Shown piece by piece: positions 7,530 to 13,370 of a DNA stretch of 13,370 nucleotides. Location of the stretch: contig JAGHSP010000293.1 in assembly GCA_018065815.1 (NCBI GenBank), positions 1-13,370 of the forward strand, read 5' to 3'. The notes below the pieces were generated by a model. The model was not told the DNA's origin and did not search any database. It was given only the letters and a program-made list of their open reading frames with translations. The DNA is from Candidatus Sodaliphilus limicaballi (lineage in GTDB: Bacteria > Bacteroidota > Bacteroidia > Bacteroidales > Muribaculaceae). How positions within the stretch are numbered: the first letter of the stretch is position 1; each line of letters begins with the position of its first letter. Both the position numbers and the translations under genes were made by a program.

Positions 7530-8553
7530 ATTCGTTTATTTGATTCATGAGTGTAACATTCTCTTGGTGTGTACCCACAGTAATGCGCAGGCATCCCTGG
7601 CACATGCTCACACGGTTGCGGTTGCGCACCACGGTGCCCTGGCCAAGCAGTGCTTTGTAGAGAGCATCGGCATCATCGACACGCACCAGCACGAAGTTGG
7701 CGTCGGTGGGGTAGATGTGCTTCACTGCCTCGGCCTGTGACAAAGCCTTGATGAGCCATTCACGCTCGTTGAGCAATGTCTCTACTTGCTGTGCCACCTC
7801 GTCACGAGAAGCAAGGCGCTCGATGGCGTATTGCTGCGTGAGCATGTTCACGTTGTAGGGGTACTTCACGTTGTTCATCAGTGCGATGATGGCAGGCTGG
7901 GCAAATGCCATGCCCAGGCGCACGCCAGCGCTCCCCCATGCCTTAGATAGAGTCTGCATTACAACCACATTGGGCAACTCGGCAAGATGAGTTAACATTG
8001 TTGGCTTTGACGAGAAGTCGATGTAGGCCTCGTCAATGACCACGATACACTTGGCGCGTTTGCCGAAATTGAGCAAATCGGCAGCGTCGGCAGCAGTGCC
8101 GGTGGGATTGTTTGGCGAGCATATCCACATCACCTTGGTGTGTTCATCGGCAGCCTCAAGCATTGCGTCAAAGTTGACGCTGAAATCATCGTTGAGCGGC
8201 ACGGTGCGGTATTCAACGTCGTTGACGTCGGCACACACTTGATACATGCCGTAGCTGGGCGACATCGCCACAACATTGTCGATACCCGGTGTGCAGAAGA
8301 TGCGATACATCAGGTCGATGCACTCGTCGCTGCCGTTGCCCAGGAAGATGCTCTCCACGGGAACGCCCTTGATTGCCGACAGCTGTTGCTTGACTTGCAT
8401 CTGTAACGGGTCGGGATATCGGTTGTAAGGACCGTTGAACGGACTTTCGTTGGCATCGAGCCACACGCTTGCTGTGCCGCTGAACTCGTTGCGTGCACAA
8501 CTGTAAGGCTCAAGTTTCAATATATTGGGTCTAACAAGTTTTTCTAATTCCAT
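7519..8553 (-). CDS. hisC: Histidinol-phosphate aminotransferase (HisC)
   Basis: A 344-residue PLP enzyme of fold type I that transfers the amino group from glutamate to imidazole-acetol phosphate, giving histidinol phosphate. Seen are the N-terminal WLDANESPFN (31-40) and NRYPDP (44-49), LGNGSDE (71-77), SPNNPTG (146-152), the cofactor-binding DEAYIDF (174-180), the Schiff-base lysine K204 in TLSKAWG, and R212 in VRLGMA. These are HisC-type rather than general aminotransferase signatures, and the his operon context supports the call. Length is typical. The ATG at 8553 follows the hisD stop after 15 bp; the 3' end runs 11 bp into hisB in another frame, favouring coupled translation. Confidence 0.95.
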   Translation of the reverse strand: MELEKLVRPNILKLEPYSCARNEFSGTASVWLDANESPFNGPYNRYPDPLQMQVKQQLSAIKGVPVESIFLGNGSDECIDLMYRIFCTPGIDNVVAMSPSYGMYQVCADVNDVEYRTVPLNDDFSVNFDAMLEAADEHTKVMWICSPNNPTGTAADAADLLNFGKRAKCIVVIDEAYIDFSSKPTMLTHLAELPNVVVMQTLSKAWGSAGVRLGMAFAQPAIIALMNNVKYPYNVNMLTQQYAIERLASRDEVAQQVETLLNEREWLIKALSQAEAVKHIYPTDANFVLVRVDDADALYKALLGQGTVVRNRNRVSMCQGCLRITVGTHQENVTLMNQINEYAR

Positions 8554-8568
8554 AGTGGTTGCTATTTG

Positions 8569-9849
8569 TCATCCTTTGCCAACTCTCACTGCCACTGCAA
8601 GGCGGTGTGCCATGAGGTCCTCGGCTGCTGCCATGTCCATTACAGGTTGTGCCAGTGCCTCGATTCCTTGGCGAGTGAGTTGCTGGAATGTGATTTTCTT
8701 GATGAAACTGTCGAGGTTCACACCGCTATATGCTGTTGCATATCCGCTGGTGGGCAGTGTGTGGTTAGTGCCGCTGGCATAGTCGCCGGCGCTCTCGGGA
8801 GAGTAGGACCCCAGGAACACCGAACCAGCATTCTCGACCATCAGCGCCAGTTCCTCGGCGCGAGAATGGTTGATGATGAGATGCTCGGGGGCATACCCGT
8901 TGGCAAAGCGCATCATCTCCTCGTCGTCATGAAGCAATATCACATGGCTGTGGTTAAGAGATTTTTCCATCATCTCGCGGCGTGGCAACTTGTCAAGCAG
9001 TTCTTCAATTACGATAGGTAATTCTTGTGCTAGCCGTTCGCTTGTGGTGAGCAGTATGCTCTGGCTGTCGGGTCCATGCTCGGCTTGCGAGAGGAAATCG
9101 CTTGCCACATGACGGGCATCAGCGCTGCCGTCGGCCACAATCATCACCTCGCTAGGTCCGGCTGGCATGTCGATAGTAACGCCTGCGCTGCTCACTTGCA
9201 TCTTGGCTTCCATCACCCAACGGTTGCCAGGGCCGAATATCTTGCTCACGCGCTTAACTGTCTCGGTGCCAAGCGCCATGGCGGCAACGGCTTGTGCGCC
9301 GCCCACCTTATATATCTCGTCCACGCCACACAGTTGTGCAGCATAGAGAATGGCAGGGTGAACCTTGCCGTCTTTGCCGGCGGGGGTGCACATCACCACG
9401 TTGCGGCAGCCGGCAATCTTAGCCGGAACAGCAAGCATGAGCACGGTGGAGAATAGCGGAGAGTTGCCACCAGGTATATAAAGTCCCACGCTGGTGATGG
9501 GCACGGCACGCTGTGTGCATGTGACACCAGGCATGGTTTCCACGGTGATATCCTTCATGCGCTGTGCGGCATGGAATGCTTCGATGTTGGCCTTTGCAAT
9601 GTTGATGGCATTCTTGAGCGAGTCGCTAACTAGTGTTGCAGCTTCGGCAAACTCGCTCTCGCTCACCTTGAGTTCGTCAAGATCTACCTTGTCGAACTGG
9701 CGTGCATAGTCGCGCAAAGCCTTGTCGCCCAGTTGGCGCACGCGGGCAATAATGCCCGATACCACGGCCTTTGCGTCATCGTTGACGGTAGCAGCACGCT
9801 GCATGAGCGGTTGCCAGGCGTGTGATGCAGGGAATCTGGTTATGTTCAT
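8569..9849 (-). CDS. hisD: Histidinol dehydrogenase (HisD)
   Basis: A 426-residue zinc- and NAD-dependent enzyme that oxidises histidinol in two steps to histidine, the last reaction of the pathway. Family marks are VGLYIPGG (121-128), GGAQAVAA (183-190), the GPGN motif at 206-209, IDMPAGPSE (226-234), zinc ligands Q255 and H258 in LSQAEHGPDSQS, the catalytic pair E322-H323 in YAPEHL, zinc ligand D356 in AGDYASG, and H415 near the C-terminus. All key residues are intact and length is normal. The start ATG overlaps the hisG stop as ATGA (4 bp), so translation is likely coupled; hisC follows after 15 bp. Confidence 0.97.
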   Translation of the reverse strand: MNITRFPASHAWQPLMQRAATVNDDAKAVVSGIIARVRQLGDKALRDYARQFDKVDLDELKVSESEFAEAATLVSDSLKNAINIAKANIEAFHAAQRMKDITVETMPGVTCTQRAVPITSVGLYIPGGNSPLFSTVLMLAVPAKIAGCRNVVMCTPAGKDGKVHPAILYAAQLCGVDEIYKVGGAQAVAAMALGTETVKRVSKIFGPGNRWVMEAKMQVSSAGVTIDMPAGPSEVMIVADGSADARHVASDFLSQAEHGPDSQSILLTTSERLAQELPIVIEELLDKLPRREMMEKSLNHSHVILLHDDEEMMRFANGYAPEHLIINHSRAEELALMVENAGSVFLGSYSPESAGDYASGTNHTLPTSGYATAYSGVNLDSFIKKITFQQLTRQGIEALAQPVMDMAAAEDLMAHRLAVAVRVGKG

Positions 9850-10700
9850 ATCACCATCTCCTCGATGTTGAGCACGAGTATGCCTTCAGCGCCCACGGTC
9901 TTTAGTTGGTTGATTACGCCCCACAGCTGTTTTTCTTCAAGCACTGCGTGAACCGAGCACCACTTCTCGTCGGCCAGTGGCAGAATGGTCGGGCTCTTGA
10001 TACCCGGCAGGATTTCAACCACTTTGCCGAGTTTCTCACGCGGCACGTTCATGAGCAGGTATTTCTTTTTTTCGGCAGTCTTCACTGCCTCGATGCGGAA
10101 CATGAGTTCGTCAAGAATCTCTTTCTTCTCGTCGTTGAGGTAGTGATTGTTGCCTATGAGCACCGCTTCGCTGTCGATCACAGTCTCCACTTCACGCAGG
10201 TTGTTGCTCACCAGGGTTCCTCCGCTCGACACGATGTCGAAGATAGCGTCGGCCAGACCGATGCCAGGGGCGATTTCTACCGAGCCGCTTATCTCGTGAA
10301 TGTCGGCCTTGATGTTGTTATTCTCTAGAAACTCGTTGAGCACGTTGGGGTAGCTTGTGGCAATCTTCTTGCCGCTAAACCATTCGAGCCCATGATAGTC
10401 GGCATCCTTGGGCACGGCAAGCGACAAGCGGCATTTGCTAAATCCCAGCGGACGCAACACGTTGACATACTGTTTTTTCTCTAACACTTCGTTAAGCCCC
10501 ACTATGCCCACGTCGGCAGTGCCGGCGGCAACCGATGCCGGGATGTCATCGTCGCGCAGGAACAGCAATTCCACTGGGAAGTTGCGAGAGGGTACAAGTA
10601 GCGTTCGTTTCACTGCAACCAACTTGATGCCGGCAGCCTTGAGTAATTCCATCGTCTCGTCATAGAGACGGCCTTTAGATTGAACTGCAATGCGTAACAT
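9846..10700 (-). CDS. hisG: ATP phosphoribosyltransferase, long form (HisG)
   Basis: A 284-residue enzyme catalysing the first committed step of histidine synthesis, condensing ATP and PRPP. The N-terminus MLRIAVQSKGRLYDE, the ADVGIVGLNEVLE segment (62-74), and the PRPP-binding stretch APGIGLADAIFDIVSSGGTL (144-163) are typical. Residues from about 210 to the end (LLMNVPREKLGKVVEILPG, WCSVHAVL, LWGVINQLKTVGAEGILVL) form the extra C-terminal ACT-like domain of the long-form enzyme, which in this family gives allosteric feedback inhibition by histidine and needs no HisZ partner. It is the first structural gene after the leader region, starting about 60 nt past the terminator hairpin, and its stop overlaps hisD. 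Control is therefore expected at two levels: attenuation in the leader and histidine binding to the enzyme. Confidence 0.97.
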   Translation of the reverse strand: MLRIAVQSKGRLYDETMELLKAAGIKLVAVKRTLLVPSRNFPVELLFLRDDDIPASVAAGTADVGIVGLNEVLEKKQYVNVLRPLGFSKCRLSLAVPKDADYHGLEWFSGKKIATSYPNVLNEFLENNNIKADIHEISGSVEIAPGIGLADAIFDIVSSGGTLVSNNLREVETVIDSEAVLIGNNHYLNDEKKEILDELMFRIEAVKTAEKKKYLLMNVPREKLGKVVEILPGIKSPTILPLADEKWCSVHAVLEEKQLWGVINQLKTVGAEGILVLNIEEMVI

Positions 10701-10753
10701 AGTTATATGTTGTTTTTGTCGTTAATTATCATTTGTGAATCTATCTTGCCTTA

Positions 10754-10790
10754 TAAAGCAACACAGCCTCCCTGCGGGGAAGCTGCGTTG
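10754..10790 (-). terminator. Attenuator terminator hairpin of the his operon (strands 2 and 3)
   Basis: Reading the minus strand, CAACGCAGCTTCCC (10790-10777) pairs with GGGAGGCTGTGTTG (10772-10759) over 14 bp with two G-T wobbles, closing a CGCA tetraloop. The T-rich tail is short and imperfect (CTTTAT). The hairpin sits between the leader peptide and hisG, exactly where an attenuator terminator should be. Confidence 0.82.
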
Positions 10791-10847
10791 TGTTGATGTC
10801 GCAAATAGAGTTGTCTTTATTTTGATATAGCACACGACCAGCCTCCC
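10777..10847 (-). promoter_or_regulatory. Antiterminator pairing region of the his attenuator (strands 1 and 2)
   Basis: Strand 1, GGGAGGCTGGTCGTGTG (10847-10831), starts on the base after the leader stop codon and repeats the first nine bases of terminator strand 3 (GGGAGGCTG at 10772-10764). It can therefore pair with strand 2, CAGCTTCCC (10785-10777): nine continuous pairs including one wobble, with a further weaker ACAC-type extension outside. Pairing 1:2 would exclude the 2:3 terminator. A ribosome finishing at the stop codon would cover strand 1 and let the terminator form; one stalled on the His codons would leave strand 1 free. The structure is read from sequence; the mechanism is inferred by analogy with classical attenuation. 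Confidence 0.75.
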
Positions 10848-10898
10848 TCACAAGCAGTGATGGTGACGATGGTGGTGATGTGCGGTGTAAAGTGTCAT
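10848..10898 (-). CDS. hisL: his operon leader peptide (7 His in 16 residues)
   Basis: A 17-codon minus-strand ORF encodes MTLYTAHHHHRHHHCL and then TGA. Codons 7-10 and 12-14 are histidine (both CAT and CAC), interrupted only by one Arg codon. Such a run just upstream of hisG and a terminator hairpin is the hallmark of a leader peptide whose translation senses charged tRNA-His. The ATG lies about 14 nt after the expected transcription start, and the stop abuts antiterminator strand 1. The peptide itself is not expected to have another function. It is not homologous in detail to the enterobacterial leader but is the same in design. Confidence 0.9.
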   Translation of the reverse strand: MTLYTAHHHHRHHHCL

Positions 10899-10918
10899 TC
10901 TCTAATTGTTTTATAATG

Positions 10919-10950
10919 CAAAATTAAGAATTATTTTTCAATCAACCAAA
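10919..10950 (-). promoter_or_regulatory. Promoter of the his-menA operon
   Basis: On the minus strand TTTG (10950-10947) is followed after 20 nt by TAATTTTG (10926-10919), a perfect match to the Bacteroidetes -33 TTTG / -7 TAnnTTTG pattern with correct spacing. Transcription would start near 10912-10914, giving a very short leader before the hisL ATG at 10898. Confidence 0.82.
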
Positions 10951-11025
10951 TCTGCCACTAAATTATTTGCATGTGGTCTTGCGCGTGGGATGAATGATGC
11001 TGCACACCGGCAAACCAAAGGAATG

Positions 11026-13113
11026 CTATTGCCTCTTGAACACGTTGATGCTAAGCGGTGTGGCTTGCCTCTCGATGCTAGGCGTCTTGATCAGAGTGAT
11101 GGTGTTGCCGTTGCGCAGCAGGTCGATGTGGATGAGGTTGCTGTGCCCCGAGATGCTGTCGGTGCCCAGTCCGCTCAACGCTACCACACCTTGCCGGTGG
11201 GTGTTGGCGCTCACGATGCGGGCGTCACCATAACGTGAGGATGACAGGTAGTTGACGCTTATCATGTAGTCTCCGGCATGCGGCACGTTGACCTTGACGC
11301 TCACGGTGTCGCGCTGGGCGAGGTTGCGCGGAATCACATAGTGCTGGAACAAGTCACCACCCAGAATGAAGGGACGCGAGGTGTAGCTGAAGCATCGGCG
11401 GTTGCTCGCAATGAGCGCGATTTCAGAGAAATTGTCTATCTCTGGTATTGCAAACACCGAGTCGGCCACGTCGAGCGACGGATTGCCGTTCACTATCAGC
11501 CGATAGGCAAGTTGGGGATCGTAGTTGGTGATTGCGGCACTATCACCGTTCCACACCACGACAGGTTCGTCGGGGAACATCATGCGTTGGTTGACGATGG
11601 TCACGCCTTGGCTTGTGGTGCTCTCGTCCTTCACTGCAATCGTTATATTGTGGTGGCCGTGAAGTTTGTCGGCAGGTATGAAGTTGCTTCCCAGCTGTTT
11701 GCCGTCGAGCATGATTCGGTCGATGGTGTGGCCGCATCCTTGCAATGTGATGTCGAGAGTGGCATCGCGGTAGCTGAATCCGTTGATGTGCTTGTCGCCT
11801 GCCAGGCATTGCGGGATGACGGGAGAAAACTCAATTCCGTCGGTTTCAAATTTCATGCCGGCAAAGACGCGTATGGTCATGGCGACGTTGCTGATGGCAG
11901 CCGAGACGTCTAGATTGGCTGTTCCTTCGTTGACAAAGAGAGTTGAGTAAACTGCTTGTGCTCGCCACAGCGCGGCCAGGCCTCGACGCAAGGCATTGTC
12001 ATTGCCTGCATGTGCCGACGCGAGGTTCCATAGCCCCTGGGTGTATCCCCAGGACTTCTCGTTGAGACAAGGTTCGGTGGAATGTGTGCGGGCAGGGTAG
12101 AAGTTGTTGACTCCGCAATGAGTGACAGCGGTTTTCTCGACGAGAGATTGCGCGCGGTCGTCCTCGTCGGCGATGCCCCACAGCACAGCCAGGGCTTGCG
12201 CGCGGTTGTCGCTGCATGGTGCATGCAGCGTACAGGTCTGACCGTAGATCAATGCTGAATACTGGCCATGCTTCTCGTTCCACATGTTCTCGTTGACAGC
12301 GGCATTGAGGTCGCGAGCCAGCTGGGCAAATTTGTTGTTGGTGTTGCCTAGTTCTTCGGCCATGTCGGCCATAGCTTTGAGCGAGCGCGCAGTCTCGATG
12401 TTGTTGCTCAATGTGAAGGTAGAGAACACGTCGCAACTTTCCATCCACGTGGGGAGTGCATCGACAAGAGGAGTGTAGTCGCTCGAGCAACCACGCACTA
12501 ACCAGTCGCGGGTGTAGAATGCGATGTCTTCTTCTTGCTCGAAGGTAGCGGTTGCCACGTCGTAGGCATACTGTAGCCACTGCCGGTCGCCAGTCACTTG
12601 GTAAACGGTCCATGCAGCGGCAGGCCACGAGAGGCGGTTGTTGTAGGCCGGATAGTAGGGCGTGTCGTTGCCTTCTACCACGCCATCAGCCACTTTGTCC
12701 TTGAGCAGGGCTTTGGCCAATTCCGGGTCGGTGTAGGCAAGAGCAAGTTCAATGGCGTCATACAGGTCATTGCTTGAGTTGAAGTTGAGATGGTTGCGGT
12801 CGGTAGCAATCATCCATGACATGGCACTCAGGGCATCAACCAGCTTGTGCTGTGACTTGAATGACGTGACGCCTGCACTTGTGGGAAAGGCGATCTTCAT
12901 GGGCTGCCCGTCGTTGCCGGTTATGTTTGACTTGATGGTCAAGGCATCGGTGGAATAAATGACGGTATCGCCCATGACGAGACTGTCGCCGGTGAGGGTG
13001 AAAATCTCATTTGTGGCAATAACATTGTCGGGCATGTCGTTATCACCACATGCCGTGAGCACCATGGTTGCCACGGCGCACAAGAGTGTTATTTGCCACC
13101 AACTTCTTATCAT
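11026..13113 (-). CDS. Surface or periplasmic lipoprotein with six-hairpin glycosidase-like domain
   Basis: A 695-residue protein from ATG 13113; a GTG one codon upstream (13116) is possible but less likely. Its signal peptide ends at a canonical lipobox LTAC (Cys22), followed by GDNDMPDN, an acidic stretch resembling Bacteroidetes surface-export signals. Residues about 85-420 are rich in aromatic and helical segments like (alpha/alpha)6 toroid glycosidases, for example SWPAAAWTVYQVTGDRQWL, RDWLVRGCSSD, ENMWNEKHGQYSALIYG, NEKSWGYTQGLWNLASAHAG and NEGTANLDVSAAISNVAM. Residues about 430-500 (GFSYRDATLDITLQGCG, IMLDGKQL) match the small beta domain such enzymes carry after the barrel. Residues 600-695 (VNVPHAGDYMISVNYL, LLRNGNTITL) look like a CBM6/35-type beta sandwich. 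The best guess is glycan breakdown; substrate, family number and catalytic acids cannot be stated. It is a single gene, with no SusC/SusD pair in view, and ends 76 bp before the his promoter in the same direction. Confidence 0.78.
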   Translation of the reverse strand: MIRSWWQITLLCAVATMVLTACGDNDMPDNVIATNEIFTLTGDSLVMGDTVIYSTDALTIKSNITGNDGQPMKIAFPTSAGVTSFKSQHKLVDALSAMSWMIATDRNHLNFNSSNDLYDAIELALAYTDPELAKALLKDKVADGVVEGNDTPYYPAYNNRLSWPAAAWTVYQVTGDRQWLQYAYDVATATFEQEEDIAFYTRDWLVRGCSSDYTPLVDALPTWMESCDVFSTFTLSNNIETARSLKAMADMAEELGNTNNKFAQLARDLNAAVNENMWNEKHGQYSALIYGQTCTLHAPCSDNRAQALAVLWGIADEDDRAQSLVEKTAVTHCGVNNFYPARTHSTEPCLNEKSWGYTQGLWNLASAHAGNDNALRRGLAALWRAQAVYSTLFVNEGTANLDVSAAISNVAMTIRVFAGMKFETDGIEFSPVIPQCLAGDKHINGFSYRDATLDITLQGCGHTIDRIMLDGKQLGSNFIPADKLHGHHNITIAVKDESTTSQGVTIVNQRMMFPDEPVVVWNGDSAAITNYDPQLAYRLIVNGNPSLDVADSVFAIPEIDNFSEIALIASNRRCFSYTSRPFILGGDLFQHYVIPRNLAQRDTVSVKVNVPHAGDYMISVNYLSSSRYGDARIVSANTHRQGVVALSGLGTDSISGHSNLIHIDLLRNGNTITLIKTPSIERQATPLSINVFKRQ

Positions 13114-13117
13114 CACA

Positions 13118-13125
13118 CAAATTTA
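13118..13125 (-). promoter_or_regulatory. Possible -7 element immediately before the glycosidase-like gene
   Basis: TAAATTTG on the minus strand matches TAnnTTTG but is only four bases from the ATG at 13113, so transcription from it would be leaderless or nearly so. No TTTG was found at the 18-21 nt spacing upstream. It may be a chance match in an A/T-rich stretch. Confidence 0.35.
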
Positions 13126-13150
13126 CAAAAAAAATGCCACAGATAGTTAA

Positions 13151-13194
13151 AAAACAGGCATTTTTACCGAGAAAATAGTAAAAATGCCTGTTTT
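13151..13194. terminator. Perfect 17-bp inverted repeat with terminator-like form
   Basis: AAAACAGGCATTTTTAC (13151-13167) and GTAAAAATGCCTGTTTT (13178-13194) are exact reverse complements around a 10-nt loop. On the minus strand the stem ends in six T (down to 13149), on the plus strand in four T, so it could end transcription in either direction, better leftward. It lies upstream of the glycosidase-like gene, with no visible gene that needs it; an operator or small-RNA end are alternatives. Confidence 0.7.
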
Positions 13195-13213
13195 ATAGGT
13201 AATCTAGAATTGA

Positions 13214-13286
13214 TATCGGGTGCACTGGGGTAGTCGCATCCTAGCAGAAACTATCGGGTATGGTGGTGGCAAATGTGGTAGGATGC
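13214..13286. repeat. Interleaved 8-bp direct and inverted repeats in the divergent intergenic region
   Basis: TATCGGGT occurs at 13214-13221 and 13252-13259 (38 bp apart). Between and after these, GCATCCTA (13236-13243) is matched by its reverse complement TAGGATGC (13279-13286). The surrounding 175 bases (13195-13370) hold no credible coding region, so this could be a regulator binding site or part of a small RNA. Eight-base matches are short and chance cannot be excluded. Confidence 0.35.
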
Positions 13287-13326
13287 ATTGGAAATGTATT
13301 TGGAGCAGAAAAAAATAAATATTTAT

Positions 13327-13357
13327 TTTGTAGTTACCATAACTTATATTAATTTTG
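13327..13357 (+). promoter_or_regulatory. Bacteroidetes-type promoter pointing out of the window
   Basis: TTTG (13327-13330), a 19-nt spacer, then TAATTTTG (13350-13357) match the -33/-7 pattern on the plus strand. Transcription would start near 13363 and serve a gene beyond the window edge, divergent from the glycosidase-like gene. The 13 bases TTAATTTTGCATT are identical to those around the his promoter -7 element. Confidence 0.7.
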
Positions 13358-13370
13358 CATTGTACTTAAA

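Noticed and set aside
8566..9021. A 151-codon plus-strand open frame over hisD
   Set aside because: It covers the conserved zinc and catalytic region of HisD on the other strand, so it is a shadow.
10951..11025. Possible terminator for the glycosidase-like gene before the his promoter
   Set aside because: No stem followed by a T run could be found on the minus strand here; readthrough into the his promoter region cannot be excluded.
11278..11913. A 211-codon plus-strand open frame inside the glycosidase-like gene
   Set aside because: Antisense shadow of the C-terminal half of a lipoprotein gene with signal peptide and domain structure; no independent start signals.
13241..13288. A 15-residue minus-strand ORF (MHPTTFATTIPDSFC) ahead of the 17-bp hairpin, possible leader peptide
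   Set aside because: Four Thr codons are not a convincing regulatory run, no acceptable promoter precedes it, and the downstream gene is a glycosidase-like lipoprotein rather than an amino-acid gene. Kept only as a side remark in the findings.
13260..13352. A 30-residue plus-strand ORF in the right intergenic region
   Set aside because: No promoter upstream, and it runs through the outward promoter; composition changes to A/T-rich noise in its second half.
1..13370. Mobile elements, CRISPR arrays, tRNA or rRNA genes, toxin-antitoxin or defence modules
   Set aside because: No transposase, integrase, regularly spaced repeats, cloverleaf-like sequence or defence-type domain was seen on either strand.

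Overview
The window looks like a chromosomal segment of a Bacteroidales bacterium. A gut member such as Muribaculaceae or a Prevotella/Bacteroides relative is plausible, but the exact genus is inference. The grounds are Bacteroidetes-type promoters (TTTG about 19-20 nt before TAnnTTTG), no Shine-Dalgarno-like leaders, several exported lipoproteins, a bifunctional HisB fusion and a long-form HisG. There is no sign of a mobile element, prophage, tRNA, rRNA or CRISPR array.

Left part, + strand (1-5384). A class I/II aminotransferase of the aspartate aminotransferase type is followed after 21 bp by a GTG-started secreted or lipoprotein DNA/RNA non-specific endonuclease, and that pair ends at a clear intrinsic terminator. 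A new promoter at 2215-2246 then drives two overlapping genes of unknown function: an exported, probably TIM-barrel-like lipoprotein, and a 706-residue exported protein with TPR-like helical repeats. A bidirectional hairpin terminator at 5406-5456 separates them from the convergent operon on the other strand.

Centre, - strand (10950 down to 5470). This is a compact histidine operon, hisL-hisG-hisD-hisC-hisB, with menA as its last gene. Three of the four junctions overlap (4, 11 and 4 bp) and the fourth gap is 15 bp. Upstream of hisG lies a full ribosome-mediated attenuator. It has a promoter, a 16-residue leader peptide with seven histidines (MTLYTAHHHHRHHHCL), a sequence directly after the leader stop codon that can pair with the 5' arm of the terminator, and a 14-bp terminator hairpin. 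It appears to work with three RNA strands rather than the four of the enterobacterial his leader, because strands 1 and 3 are near-copies. Menaquinone prenyltransferase (menA) is coupled by an ATGA overlap to hisB and so probably shares this control. The other histidine genes (hisH, hisA, hisF, hisI/E) are not in the window.

Right part (10951-13370). A single large - strand lipoprotein with an (alpha/alpha)6 glycosidase-like core and a C-terminal carbohydrate-binding-like beta domain lies upstream of the his promoter in the same direction. Beyond its start is a 250-bp non-coding stretch. It holds a perfect 17-bp inverted repeat, a small dyad interleaved with an 8-bp direct repeat, and a strong + strand promoter pointing out of the window. 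The hairpin and dyad are not explained by the visible genes.
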